The notes under the pieces: generated by a model | Told to the model about the DNA's origin: nothing | The model's database searches: none | Seen by the model: only the letters and a program-made list of their open reading frames with translations | Shown: piece by piece, positions 35,101 through 43,518 of the stretch | Numbering within the stretch: position 1 is the stretch's first letter | How the letters are laid out: each line of letters opens with the position of its first letter | Position numbers and translations under genes: made by a program | Assembly (NCBI RefSeq): GCF_001995255.1 | Contig: NZ_MUZR01000006.1 | Location: 14,511-75,102 of the forward strand | Length of the DNA: 60,592 bases | Reading direction: 5' to 3' | Source of the DNA: Thioalkalivibrio halophilus | GTDB taxonomy: Bacteria; Pseudomonadota; Gammaproteobacteria; Ectothiorhodospirales; Ectothiorhodospiraceae

Positions 35101-36180
35101 ATGGCACAGGCACAGGAAATGCGTTCCCCCATCGAGTCCGGGTGCCCGGACGGATTCCAGTACATGCATCCGGTGATGCGCCGGAACTTCGGCATGTGGG
35201 ATCACCACGACCATCCCGCGCCGGGCGTGCTGTATCACGAGTCCGAGACCGGCGAGGGTATCTGGACCGTCCGCGCCGGTACCCAGCGCATCCTCGACGT
35301 GTTCACCCTGCGCACGCTCTGTGACATCGGTGACCAGTACGGCGACGGCTACGTGCGTTTCACCACGCGTTCCAACATCGAATACATGGTGGATTCCGAG
35401 GCCAAGGTCGAGCCGCTGGTGAAGGCCCTGGAGGACGCCGGTTTCGTGGTCGGCGGCACCCAGAACTCGGTCACGATGATCTCGCATACTCAGGGATGGC
35501 TGCACTGCGACATCCCGGGGACCGACGCCTCCGGCGTGGTCAAGGCGATGATGGACGAACTGATCGACGAGTTCCGCAACACGAATATGCCCAATCGGGT
35601 GCACATGACCACCTCCTGCTGCCAGATCAACTGCGGCGGCCAGGGCGACATCGCGATCAACGTGCAGCACACCAAGCCGCCGAAGATCAACCACGACCTG
35701 GTCGCCAATGTCTGCGAACGCCCCTCGGTAGTCGCGCGCTGCCCGGTGGCGGCGATCCGCCCGGCGGTCGTCAACGGCAAGCCGTCGCTGGAAGTCGACG
35801 AGCAGAAATGCATGTGCTGCGGCGCCTGCTTCCCGCCGTGCCCGCCGATGCAGATCAACGACGCCGAACACACCAAGCTGTCGATCTGGGTGGGCGGCAA
35901 TCACTCGAATGCGCGCGGCAAGCCGACCTTCCAGAAGCTGGTGGCCTCCGGCATCCCGAACAACCCGCCGCGCTGGCCCGAGGCCACCGCGATCGTCAAG
36001 CGCATCCTCCGGACCTATCAGGAAGACGGCCGCGACTGGGAGCGCATCAACGACTGGATCGAGCGTATCGGCTGGCCGGAGTTCTTCAACAAGACGGGGC
36101 TGCCGTTCACCCGCTATCACGTGGACAACTGGCGCGGTTCGCGCAACAGCCTCAACGCGTCCGCCCATATCCGCCAGTAG
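35101..36180 (+). CDS. dsrB: Reverse dissimilatory sulfite reductase beta subunit
   Basis: A 359-aa DsrB, partner of DsrA. Siroheme/[4Fe-4S] cysteines are in TTSCCQINCGGQGDIAIN and ARCPVAAI, and the ferredoxin domain has CMCCGACFPPCPP. The region MRRNFGMWDHHDHPAPGVL is typical of the N-terminus. ggag precedes ATG 35101, 54 bases after dsrA. DsrE follows after 45 bases. Confidence 0.97.
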   Translation: MAQAQEMRSPIESGCPDGFQYMHPVMRRNFGMWDHHDHPAPGVLYHESETGEGIWTVRAGTQRILDVFTLRTLCDIGDQYGDGYVRFTTRSNIEYMVDSEAKVEPLVKALEDAGFVVGGTQNSVTMISHTQGWLHCDIPGTDASGVVKAMMDELIDEFRNTNMPNRVHMTTSCCQINCGGQGDIAINVQHTKPPKINHDLVANVCERPSVVARCPVAAIRPAVVNGKPSLEVDEQKCMCCGACFPPCPPMQINDAEHTKLSIWVGGNHSNARGKPTFQKLVASGIPNNPPRWPEATAIVKRILRTYQEDGRDWERINDWIERIGWPEFFNKTGLPFTRYHVDNWRGSRNSLNASAHIRQ

Positions 36181-36225
36181 CCCGCACGGGCTCCACCTTC
36201 GGCCTGACAACATAAAGGGCAGAGC

Positions 36226-36618
36226 ATGAAATACGCGATCCTGGTCAACGAAGGCCCGTATCAGCATCAGGCGTCCGATACGGCCTATCAGTTCTGCAAG
36301 GCCGCGATTGAACGCGGGCACGAGGTCTTTCGCGCCTTCTTCTATCACGACGGCGTGCACAACGGCTCCCGTTTCCCGGTGCCGCCGCAGGACGATCGCA
36401 ACATCCCGGTGCAGTGGTCCGAGCTCGCCGCGGCCCACGACATCGACCTGGTGGTCTGCATCGCCGCTGCGCAGCGCCGCGGCATCCTCGACGAGGGCGA
36501 GGCGCAGCGTCAGGGCAAGGATGGCGACAACATCGCGCCCGGATTCCGCATCTCCGGTCTCGGCCAGTTGATCGAGGCCGGGATCCAGTGCGACCGGCTC
36601 CTGGTGTTCGGGGACTGA
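36226..36618 (+). CDS. dsrE: Sulfur-relay protein DsrE
   Basis: A 130-aa subunit of the DsrE2F2H2 hexamer, which passes persulfide sulfur to DsrC. The active-site Cys is at position 78 (DLVVCIAAAQRRG), the same position as the sulfur-carrying Cys of the Allochromatium protein. Presence of dsrEFH marks the oxidative Dsr pathway. It lies between dsrB and dsrF. Confidence 0.96.
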   Translation: MKYAILVNEGPYQHQASDTAYQFCKAAIERGHEVFRAFFYHDGVHNGSRFPVPPQDDRNIPVQWSELAAAHDIDLVVCIAAAQRRGILDEGEAQRQGKDGDNIAPGFRISGLGQLIEAGIQCDRLLVFGD

Positions 36619-36686
36619 GAGTCGTCCGCAGCGCGTGCGGCCGGCAGGGCCGCGCCCAACCAATCGTCTGACAAAGGTGGGAAACG

Positions 36687-37079
36687 ATGTCCGAACCCTG
36701 GGAAGAAGAAGGCCCCGGTGAAATCAGGAAGTTCATGTACGTCAATCGCAAGGCGCCGTACGGAACCATCTATGCGCTGGAATCCCTGGAGGTGGTGCTG
36801 ATCGCCGCCGCGTTCGAGCAGGACGTCAGCATGGTGTTCATGGATGACGGCGTCTTTCAGATCAAGAAGGGGCAGGACACCGGGCAGATCGGCATGAAGA
36901 ACTTTTCGCCGACCTACCGCGCGCTGGAGGGCTATGACGTGGAAAAGCTCTATGTCGAAGCCGAGTCGCTCTCCGAGCGAGGCCTGTCCGAAGACGATCT
37001 GCTGGTGCCGGTCGAGGTGATGTCGCGGGACGCGATCGCCCGATTGATGGACGAGCAGGACGTGATCCTGAGCTTCTAG
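36687..37079 (+). CDS. dsrF: Sulfur-relay protein DsrF
   Basis: A 130-aa DsrE/F-like fold protein (KFMYVNRKAPYGTIYALESL, VSMVFMDDGVFQIKKGQ). It has no Cys in the usual position, consistent with a structural role in the DsrEFH hexamer. RBS aaggtggg. The 68-base gap after dsrE contains only a small hairpin (CCGCA/TGCGG). Confidence 0.95.
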   Translation: MSEPWEEEGPGEIRKFMYVNRKAPYGTIYALESLEVVLIAAAFEQDVSMVFMDDGVFQIKKGQDTGQIGMKNFSPTYRALEGYDVEKLYVEAESLSERGLSEDDLLVPVEVMSRDAIARLMDEQDVILSF

Positions 37080-37092
37080 GAGACCCCTGAAG

Positions 37093-37395
37093 ATGCTGCA
37101 TACCGTGAACAAGTCGCCCTTCGAACGGAACACGCTCAACGCCTGCCTGGGTCACGCGCTGCCGGATTCGGCGGTCCTGCTGATCGAGGACGGGGTGCTG
37201 GCGGCCGTACAGGGAACCGCCCACGAGACCGAGATGCGCAAGGCACTCGAACAACATTCGGTGTCCGTGCTCGGCCCCGACCTGAGCGCCCGGGGGCTGT
37301 CCCCGGAGCAGGTCATTCCCGGCATCAATGTGGTTGATTACGCCGGGTTCGTCGAGCTGACCGAAAACCACGACAAGGTTCAGGCCTGGCTCTGA
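37093..37395 (+). CDS. dsrH: Sulfur-relay protein DsrH
   Basis: A 100-aa DsrH/TusB-like subunit completing the DsrEFH hexamer. A conserved N-terminal Cys (Cys18 in NTLNACLGHAL) is present, and the segment AVLLIEDGVLAAVQGT is typical. It lies 13 bases after dsrF and 49 before dsrC. A small GCCCG/CGGGC hairpin at 37400-37415 separates it from dsrC. Confidence 0.94.
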   Translation: MLHTVNKSPFERNTLNACLGHALPDSAVLLIEDGVLAAVQGTAHETEMRKALEQHSVSVLGPDLSARGLSPEQVIPGINVVDYAGFVELTENHDKVQAWL

Positions 37396-37399
37396 TAAC

Positions 37400-37415
37400 G
37401 CCCGGCCGTACGGGC
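37400..37415 (+). repeat. Small hairpin between dsrH and dsrC
   Basis: Stem GCCCG/CGGGC with a 6-base loop just after the dsrH stop. It is too short and lacks a T-run to be a firm terminator, but it could set the 5' end of a separate dsrC mRNA, which is known to be made independently in other sulfur oxidisers. Confidence 0.35.
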
Positions 37416-37444
37416 CTGTCACCGCGCAACGACTGGAGGAATCC

Positions 37445-37777
37445 ATGCCCATTGAAGTCAACGGCAAGACGTACGAAACCGACGAGGAAGGCTACCTGGC
37501 CAACCTGAGTGACTGGAGTGAAGAAGTGGCCAGCGCCATGGCCGAGGTTGACGGCACCTCGCTGGACGAGAATCACTGGGAAGTCATCAACTTCCTGCGT
37601 GAATACTACGAGGAATACCAGATCGCTCCGGCAGTGCGTGTGCTGACCAAGGCGATCGGCAAGAAGCTCGGACCCGACAAGGGCAACAGCAAGTACCTCT
37701 ATGAGCTGTTCCCCTACGGCCCGGCCAAGCAGGCCTGCAAGTACGCCGGTCTGCCCAAGCCGACCGGCTGCGTCTGA
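37445..37777 (+). CDS. dsrC: DsrC sulfur carrier protein
   Basis: A 110-aa DsrC/TusE family protein that binds sulfur as a persulfide or trisulfide and is the physiological substrate of DsrAB and DsrMKJOP. The flexible C-terminal arm has both redox cysteines, Cys98 (QACKYAG) and penultimate Cys109 (PTGCV), so this is a true DsrC rather than TusE. RBS ctggagga. It is flanked by hairpins on both sides. Confidence 0.97.
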   Translation: MPIEVNGKTYETDEEGYLANLSDWSEEVASAMAEVDGTSLDENHWEVINFLREYYEEYQIAPAVRVLTKAIGKKLGPDKGNSKYLYELFPYGPAKQACKYAGLPKPTGCV

Positions 37778-37779
37778 AT

Positions 37780-37847
37780 CCCGCCTCGCGGCGGGTAGCT
37801 CCACTCCGCGGGGGCGGCGGCCTGCCTCCGACGCGCCCTCGCGGAGT
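37780..37847 (+). terminator. Double hairpin between dsrC and dsrM
   Basis: A CCCGCC/GGCGGG hairpin (37780-37795) starts 2 bases after the dsrC stop. A long 14-bp stem, ACTCCGCGGGGGCG/CGCCCTCGCGGAGT (37803-37847, one wobble), follows. No T-run exists. They probably act as a partial terminator or 3' stabiliser that raises dsrC mRNA relative to dsrM and later genes. The rest of the gap to 37986 has no visible gene. Confidence 0.6.
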
Positions 37848-37986
37848 CCTGATTCGCTTCGTCCCGTTCACCGGACGGGACCATGTGCCATGCCGGCTCC
37901 CGGTCGCCGTATGGGTGACCCGGGGAGGACGCGCCGGCCGGACCACGGGACGATCGGGCCCCGGTGGCTGACAGGAGGACAGGTCA

Positions 37987-38772
37987 TTGACCCTCGCATC
38001 CATCGTCTTTGCCGTGCTGTTCTACGCAGCAACCGCGATCCTGCTGATCGGGGTCGGGCTGCGGATCGCCCGCTATGCGCGCGCGCCGGCACCGCTGAAG
38101 ATTCCGACCACGCCCGCTCCCACCACGCGCACCGGCGTGGTGGGCCGAATGCTGTCCGAAGTGGTGTTCTTCTACAGCCTGTTCAAGTCCAACAAGTGGA
38201 TCTGGATCCTCGCCTGGGTCTTCCACCTGGCGTTGCTGCTGGTGCTGTTGCGCCACCTGCGATATTTCATCGAGCCGGTCTGGGGCTGGGTCGTGCTGGT
38301 CCAGCCATTCGGGGTGTATGCCGGTTTTGCCCTGCTGGCCGGCCTGGTCGCCCTGTGGATACGGCGCCTGTTCGTGGAGCGCATCCGCTACATCTCGGCG
38401 CCCTCCGATCATCTGATGCTGGGACTGCTGGTTGCGATCACGGCCAGCGGGCTGGCGATGAAGTTCCTGTGGCACACGGACGTGACCGCGGTGAAGGTGT
38501 TCTTCCTCGGGCTGCTGCGTTTCGAGGTGCATCCGCTCCCGACCGATCCGCTGCTGTTGCTGCACCTGCTGCTGGTCGTGGCGCTGATGGTCGTGTTCCC
38601 GTTCAGCAAGCTGCTGCATGCCCCGGGGATCTTCTTCAGCCCCACCCGCAACCAGGCGGACAACCCGCGCGAACGGCGCCACACCAGCTGGGTCGCGCGC
38701 GTCGAGCCCACCGGCGCGGCGGCTTCCTCCGAAGCGGCCGGAGCCGCGCCCAACGCCCGTAGCGAGGATTGA
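37987..38772 (+). CDS. dsrM: DsrM membrane cytochrome b subunit
   Basis: A 261-aa NarI-like di-haem b protein with about five membrane helices; with DsrK it exchanges electrons between quinone and DsrC. Histidines in candidate haem ligand positions lie in WVFHLALLLVLLRHLRYF, DHLMLGLL and LLHLLLVVALM. The start is TTG 37987 with a strong aggagg upstream. It is 4 bases from dsrK. Confidence 0.95.
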   Translation: MTLASIVFAVLFYAATAILLIGVGLRIARYARAPAPLKIPTTPAPTTRTGVVGRMLSEVVFFYSLFKSNKWIWILAWVFHLALLLVLLRHLRYFIEPVWGWVVLVQPFGVYAGFALLAGLVALWIRRLFVERIRYISAPSDHLMLGLLVAITASGLAMKFLWHTDVTAVKVFFLGLLRFEVHPLPTDPLLLLHLLLVVALMVVFPFSKLLHAPGIFFSPTRNQADNPRERRHTSWVARVEPTGAAASSEAAGAAPNARSED

Positions 38773-38776
38773 CGCG

Positions 38777-40267
38777 ATGGCCGATTTCGAGACCCCGGAG
38801 GTCAAGGAGTACCTCGACATGCCCGGGCTGAAGCCCGATGCCATGTCGCACAGCCAGCCCTTTGTCTCGCGTGACGAATTCCAGGAACCGCTGGGCTTCC
38901 CCGGCGAGCTGGTGGACGACTGGCAGAATGTCGCGATCGCGAAGCTGGGCGAGTTGCTCGACAAGAACCGCGGCCTGCAGGTGTTCATGGATGCCTGCGT
39001 TAAGTGCGGGGCGTGTACCGACAAGTGCCACTATTTCCACGGCACCTCGGACCCGCGCAACATGCCGGTGGCGCGTCAGGATCTCCTGCGCAGCGTCTAT
39101 CGTCGCTATTTTACCTGGCCCGGCCGGCTGTTCCCGAAACTTGTCGGTGCGCAGGATCTCACCGAGGAGGTCCTTGATCAGTGGTACAGCTATTTTCACC
39201 AGTGCTCGGAGTGCCGCCGCTGTTCGGTGTACTGCCCGTACGGGATCGATACCGCCGAGGTCACCATGGCCACCCGCGAGATCATGAACGCGGTGGGCAA
39301 GGGCCAGAAATACAGCAACGAGATCATCGGCAAGGTCTTCAAGATCGGCAACAACCTGGGGCTGCCGCAGCCCGCTCTGCAGGACACCCTTGAAGGCCTG
39401 GAGGAGGAGGTCAAGGAAGACACCGGCGTGGACGTGCGTTATCCGCTGGACGAGAAGGGGGCGGAGGTCCTGCTGGTGACCCCCTCGGCGGATTTCTTCG
39501 CCGAACCCCACGTGGACGGCCTGATTGGCTACGGCAAGGTTTTCCATCAGGCCGGGATCTCCTGGACGCTGTCCTCGCACGCCTCCGAAGCCGCCAACTT
39601 CGGCCTGTTCATCGGTTCGCCGGAGAACATGCGCAAGATCGCCCTGCGGGTACGCGAGGCCGCCGAGGAACTGGGGGTCAAGCGGATCGTGTTCGGCGAA
39701 TGCGGCCATGCCTGGCGGGTGGCCTACAGCTTTCTGAACACGCTTGCCGGGCCGTTCGATTTCCTCGATCCGCGTTATCCCGTGCCGCAGCACATCTGCG
39801 AAGTGACCCACGACCTGATCCAGCGCGGCGCGCTCACCCTGGACAAGAGCGCCAACGACCATCGGCGGGTCACCTTCCACGATTCCTGCAATGTGGCACG
39901 GGCATCGCGCATGGGGGATACCCCCGGCGGGCAGTTCACCATCCCCCGCGAGATCCTCCGTGCGGTTTGCAACCACTATTACGACATGCCGCCGGACACC
40001 ATCGGAGAGGCGACCTTTTGTTGTGGTGGCGGCGGCGGGCTGCTCACGGACGACCTGATGGAGCTGCGCGTGAAGGGTGCGCTGCCCCGCATGCAGGCAT
40101 TGCGGCAGGTCGCCGACGAGGAGGGCGTGACCCATCTGGCCGCGATCTGCGCGATCTGCAAGAGCCAGTTCGCCAAGGTCCTGCCCTACTACGGCTTCGA
40201 AATGGACCAGATCGTGAGCGTGCATCAGCTGGTGAGTGACGCGATCGTGCTGGATCCGGCCAGATAA
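38777..40267 (+). CDS. dsrK: DsrK iron-sulfur catalytic subunit
   Basis: A 496-aa HdrD-like cytoplasmic protein of the DsrMKJOP complex. It has two [4Fe-4S] motifs (CVKCGACTDKCHYF, CSECRRCSVYCPYG) and Cys-rich CCG-type domains (GECGHAWRV, FCCGGGGG) that bind the catalytic [4Fe-4S] centre for DsrC disulfide chemistry. ATG 38777 overlaps no gene; the open frame extends upstream through dsrM as a shadow. Confidence 0.97.
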   Translation: MADFETPEVKEYLDMPGLKPDAMSHSQPFVSRDEFQEPLGFPGELVDDWQNVAIAKLGELLDKNRGLQVFMDACVKCGACTDKCHYFHGTSDPRNMPVARQDLLRSVYRRYFTWPGRLFPKLVGAQDLTEEVLDQWYSYFHQCSECRRCSVYCPYGIDTAEVTMATREIMNAVGKGQKYSNEIIGKVFKIGNNLGLPQPALQDTLEGLEEEVKEDTGVDVRYPLDEKGAEVLLVTPSADFFAEPHVDGLIGYGKVFHQAGISWTLSSHASEAANFGLFIGSPENMRKIALRVREAAEELGVKRIVFGECGHAWRVAYSFLNTLAGPFDFLDPRYPVPQHICEVTHDLIQRGALTLDKSANDHRRVTFHDSCNVARASRMGDTPGGQFTIPREILRAVCNHYYDMPPDTIGEATFCCGGGGGLLTDDLMELRVKGALPRMQALRQVADEEGVTHLAAICAICKSQFAKVLPYYGFEMDQIVSVHQLVSDAIVLDPAR

Positions 40268-40316
40268 ACCACCCAGGGCGCCCGGCCCCGGGCCCGCGCA
40301 GACCAGGAGAACAGTA

Positions 40317-42263
40317 ATGTCCACCACCGATGAAGACATGAACCTGACCTTCCGCAAGTTCAAGGATGGCGAAAGCCGGCGGCGGGACTGGAAGAATGCG
40401 ATCTTCAAGGCCGACACGTCCCACAAGTGCCCGGTCTATGTGCACCGGACTCCGCCGTGCCAGGGTTCCTGCCCGGCGGGCGAGGACATCCGCGGCTGGT
40501 TGCAGATCGTGCGCGGGGTCGAGAAGCCGCCGCAGGACATGAGCTGGCAGGAATACGCGTTCCGCCGCTCCACCGATGCCAACCCGTTCCCCTCGGTAAT
40601 GGGCCGGGTGTGCCCTGCGCCGTGCGAATCCGGGTGCAACCGCAACGAGGTCGAGGAGTTCGTCGGTATCAATTCGGTGGAGCAGTACATCGGGGATACC
40701 GCCTTCCACGAGCAGTTCACCTTCGACGCCCCGCCGCCGCTGTCGGGCAAGCACGTTGCGATCGTGGGAGGCGGGCCCGGGGGCATGTCGGCCGCCTATC
40801 ACCTGCGCCGCCTCGGGCACGCCGCGACGATCTTCGACGATCACGAGGAGCTCGGCGGGATGATGATGTACGGGATCCCCGAGTATCGCGTTCCGCGCGA
40901 GATCCTGCGCCACGAGATGGACCGGATCCTGGGGCTGGGTGATATCCACCTGCGGCTGAAGACGCGGGTTGGACGCGACGTCAGCATGGAGGAGGTCGAA
41001 AACGAGTTCGACGCCGTGGTCTGGGCCGTGGGCTGCCAGACCGGCCGCAAGCTCCCGGTTCCGGGCGGCGATGCGCCCAACTGCATCACCGGGGTCGATT
41101 TCCTGGAGGCCTTCAACACTGGTCGCATGGGTGCCCTGACTACCGAGCGCATCATCTGCGTGGGCGGCGGGGACACCTCCATCGACGTGGTTTCGGTGGC
41201 GCGGCGGCTCGGCCGGATCGATACCGAAAATGTCACCGATCACCCCGAAGATCGCATCCACGGCTATGTGGCCCATGACAGCGCGATGAGTGCGGTTCGC
41301 ACCGGCGCGGACGTCACGTTGACCTCCCTGTTCCCGAAGGAAGAGATGACCGCGGCCGAGCATGAGGTGCATGACGCCCTGAACGAGGGCGTGACCATCA
41401 TGGACGGGGTGATGCCGGTGGAGGTGATTCAGGATGACAGTGGACGCGCCACCGCGCTGAAGATGGCCCGCTGCGAGTTCGTGGACAACGCCCCCACGCC
41501 GGTGGAAGGCACCGAGTTCGTGCTCGAGGCCGACCTGATCGTGTCCGCGATCGGACAGGGCGGGGATCTTGAGGGCCTGGAGGCCCTGGACAACGGGCGG
41601 GGCTTCATCGACAAGGACCCGTTCTACCATGTGCCGGGCCGCGAAGGTCATTTCGTGGTGGGCGACATCATCCGGCCGCACCTGCTGACCACCGCGATCG
41701 GCCACGGGGCCATGGCGGCCGACAGCATCGACCATTTCCTGCGCCACCAGCAGCCGATCAAGCGTCCGCGGGTGGACGTGCATCACTTCGATCTTTTGCA
41801 CAAGCTGCAGGAGACCGGCCTGGAACCGGAACCCTACGGCGGCGAGCAGACCCGCGGGACTTCCGCCGCCGGTTTCGCCGTGCACAACTACGAGGATCGT
41901 TCCTCGCAGGAGATCATCTCCCACGAGCGGTTGTTCAAGGGGCATTTCGCGTATACCCCGCGGATCCGCCGGCGGGAGCATGGTCCGGGGGCCGACGAGG
42001 TCATCGGCCACTTCGCCGAACGCATGGAGGGCCTGAGCGAGGAACAGGCCCGTGCCGAAGCCAATCGCTGCATGAGCTGCGGTCTGTGCTTCGAGTGCGA
42101 CAACTGCGTGATCTACTGCCCGCAGACCGCCGTCTATCGTGTCCCGAAGAGCGAAAAGGCAACCGGGCGCTACGTGGCGACCGACTATTCTCGCTGCGTC
42201 GGCTGCCATGTGTGTGCCGATGTCTGCCCCACCGGCTACATCGACATGGCCATGGGTGAGTGA
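40317..42263 (+). CDS. dsrL: DsrL NAD(P)H:acceptor iron-sulfur flavoprotein
   Basis: A 648-aa GltD-like oxidoreductase essential for sulfur oxidation in Allochromatium; it works with DsrAB. It has an N-terminal Cys-rich motif (PPCQGSCPAGEDIRGWL), an FAD site (VAIVGGGPGGMSAAYHL), an NAD(P)H site (CVGGGDTSIDVVSVARRLG) and two C-terminal [4Fe-4S] clusters (CMSCGLCFECDNCVIYCP and CVGCHVCADVCPTG). ATG 40317 follows aggaga. Confidence 0.97.
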   Translation: MSTTDEDMNLTFRKFKDGESRRRDWKNAIFKADTSHKCPVYVHRTPPCQGSCPAGEDIRGWLQIVRGVEKPPQDMSWQEYAFRRSTDANPFPSVMGRVCPAPCESGCNRNEVEEFVGINSVEQYIGDTAFHEQFTFDAPPPLSGKHVAIVGGGPGGMSAAYHLRRLGHAATIFDDHEELGGMMMYGIPEYRVPREILRHEMDRILGLGDIHLRLKTRVGRDVSMEEVENEFDAVVWAVGCQTGRKLPVPGGDAPNCITGVDFLEAFNTGRMGALTTERIICVGGGDTSIDVVSVARRLGRIDTENVTDHPEDRIHGYVAHDSAMSAVRTGADVTLTSLFPKEEMTAAEHEVHDALNEGVTIMDGVMPVEVIQDDSGRATALKMARCEFVDNAPTPVEGTEFVLEADLIVSAIGQGGDLEGLEALDNGRGFIDKDPFYHVPGREGHFVVGDIIRPHLLTTAIGHGAMAADSIDHFLRHQQPIKRPRVDVHHFDLLHKLQETGLEPEPYGGEQTRGTSAAGFAVHNYEDRSSQEIISHERLFKGHFAYTPRIRRREHGPGADEVIGHFAERMEGLSEEQARAEANRCMSCGLCFECDNCVIYCPQTAVYRVPKSEKATGRYVATDYSRCVGCHVCADVCPTGYIDMAMGE

Positions 42264-42265
42264 TC

Positions 42266-42775
42266 ATGGATCCGGTCAAGTCCCTGGGCCGGGGTGTGCT
42301 GCGCTGGCTGGGGTTCGGGGTGCTGCCCCTGTCGCTGCTGCTGGGCTGCGGCGGGAGTGTCGAGCCGCCGGACATGACGGAGGAGGCTCGCGGTGACCAG
42401 TGCGTGGAGCCCGTGGACGTGATCCGCAAGGATCACGGCAAGATACTGACGCACGAGCGCGATCACGCCGTCCGTGACGGGGTCCGCAATCCCGATCACG
42501 GCTTTGTCAGCTGCATCGACTGTCACGTCGCATCGGATGCCCGTCATAGCGAGCCGGAGACGCACTTCTGCGCCAGCTGCCATACCTTCAACGCGGTCAG
42601 TGTCGACTGCTTCGAATGCCATCGCGACCGGCCTTCGGCGTCCGCGCATCTGCATTCCCTGAACCCGCATGCACCCGCCCCGGAATTCGCCTGGGAGGCC
42701 GATCAGCAGGATGTGACGGCGACCCTCGCGGAGACCGGCCTGCTGCTCCCGCCATCGGAGGATGCCACGCAATGA
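42266..42775 (+). CDS. dsrJ: DsrJ triheme cytochrome c
   Basis: A 169-aa periplasmic subunit of DsrMKJOP. Three CxxCH haem motifs are present (CIDCH 83-87, CASCH 102-106, CFECH 115-119). Cys46, the unusual haem ligand known for DsrJ, is conserved. The hydrophobic N-terminus ends in SLLLGC (Cys28), which could be a lipobox, or an uncleaved anchor as reported for DsrJ. GTG 42260 is an alternative start. The stop overlaps dsrO by 4 bases. Confidence 0.95.
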   Translation: MDPVKSLGRGVLRWLGFGVLPLSLLLGCGGSVEPPDMTEEARGDQCVEPVDVIRKDHGKILTHERDHAVRDGVRNPDHGFVSCIDCHVASDARHSEPETHFCASCHTFNAVSVDCFECHRDRPSASAHLHSLNPHAPAPEFAWEADQQDVTATLAETGLLLPPSEDATQ

Positions 42776-43500
42776 GCCGGAAGAACGCTAGCCTGTCACG
42801 CCGCCAGTTCATCACCGGGGCGGCCGCCGCGGTCGCCGGTGTCACCGTTGCCCCGGGGGTATTCCTGATGCGTTCGGCTGAGGAAAAGACGGCCGAAGGG
42901 GTCCGCTGGGGGCTGTTGATCGACAGCAACCGCTGCGGTGACTGCAATGCCTGTGTCACGGCCTGCCACGCGGAGAACGGGGTGCATGGAATGGATCGGC
43001 CGCGCACCGATGCCCAGTGGATCCGCAAGGTGGATCTGCGGGACCCGGGGACCGGACATACCCGTTCCCTGCCGGTGATGTGTCAGCACTGCGAAAACCC
43101 GCCGTGTGCGGACGTTTGCCCGACCGGGGCTTCTTTCCGCCGGGAGGACGGCATCGTCCTGGTCGACAAGCACACCTGCATCGGCTGTCGCTACTGCATG
43201 ATGGCCTGTCCCTACAAGGCGCGTTCGTTCATCCATGAACCCCTGGCCGGGCAGGCCGCGCATGCGCCCCGAGGCAAGGGCACGGTGGAGAGCTGCACCC
43301 TTTGCGTGCATCGCATCGATCGCGGTGAAGGCACCACCGCCTGTGTCGAGGCGTGCCACGAGCTGGGCAACGGCGCGATGACCTTTGGCGATCTGAACGA
43401 TCCCGATTCCGCGATTTCGCGCGAGCTGGCCGAGCACGGTGGCAGTGCCATCCGGGCCGATCTGGGGTTGAACCCCGGCGTGCGCTACCAGGGCATCTGA
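42772..43500 (+). CDS. dsrO: DsrO periplasmic iron-sulfur subunit
   Basis: A 242-aa ferredoxin-type protein with a twin-arginine signal (SRRQFITGAAAAVAG), so exported folded. Four [4Fe-4S]-type clusters of Cys are seen: CGDCNACVTACH, CQHCENPPCADVCP, CIGCRYCMMACPYK and CTLCVHRI with a later ACVEACH. It couples DsrJ and DsrP. ATG overlaps the dsrJ stop. Confidence 0.96.
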   Translation: MSRKNASLSRRQFITGAAAAVAGVTVAPGVFLMRSAEEKTAEGVRWGLLIDSNRCGDCNACVTACHAENGVHGMDRPRTDAQWIRKVDLRDPGTGHTRSLPVMCQHCENPPCADVCPTGASFRREDGIVLVDKHTCIGCRYCMMACPYKARSFIHEPLAGQAAHAPRGKGTVESCTLCVHRIDRGEGTTACVEACHELGNGAMTFGDLNDPDSAISRELAEHGGSAIRADLGLNPGVRYQGI

Positions 43501-43518
43501 CATCCGAGGCAAGGACTT

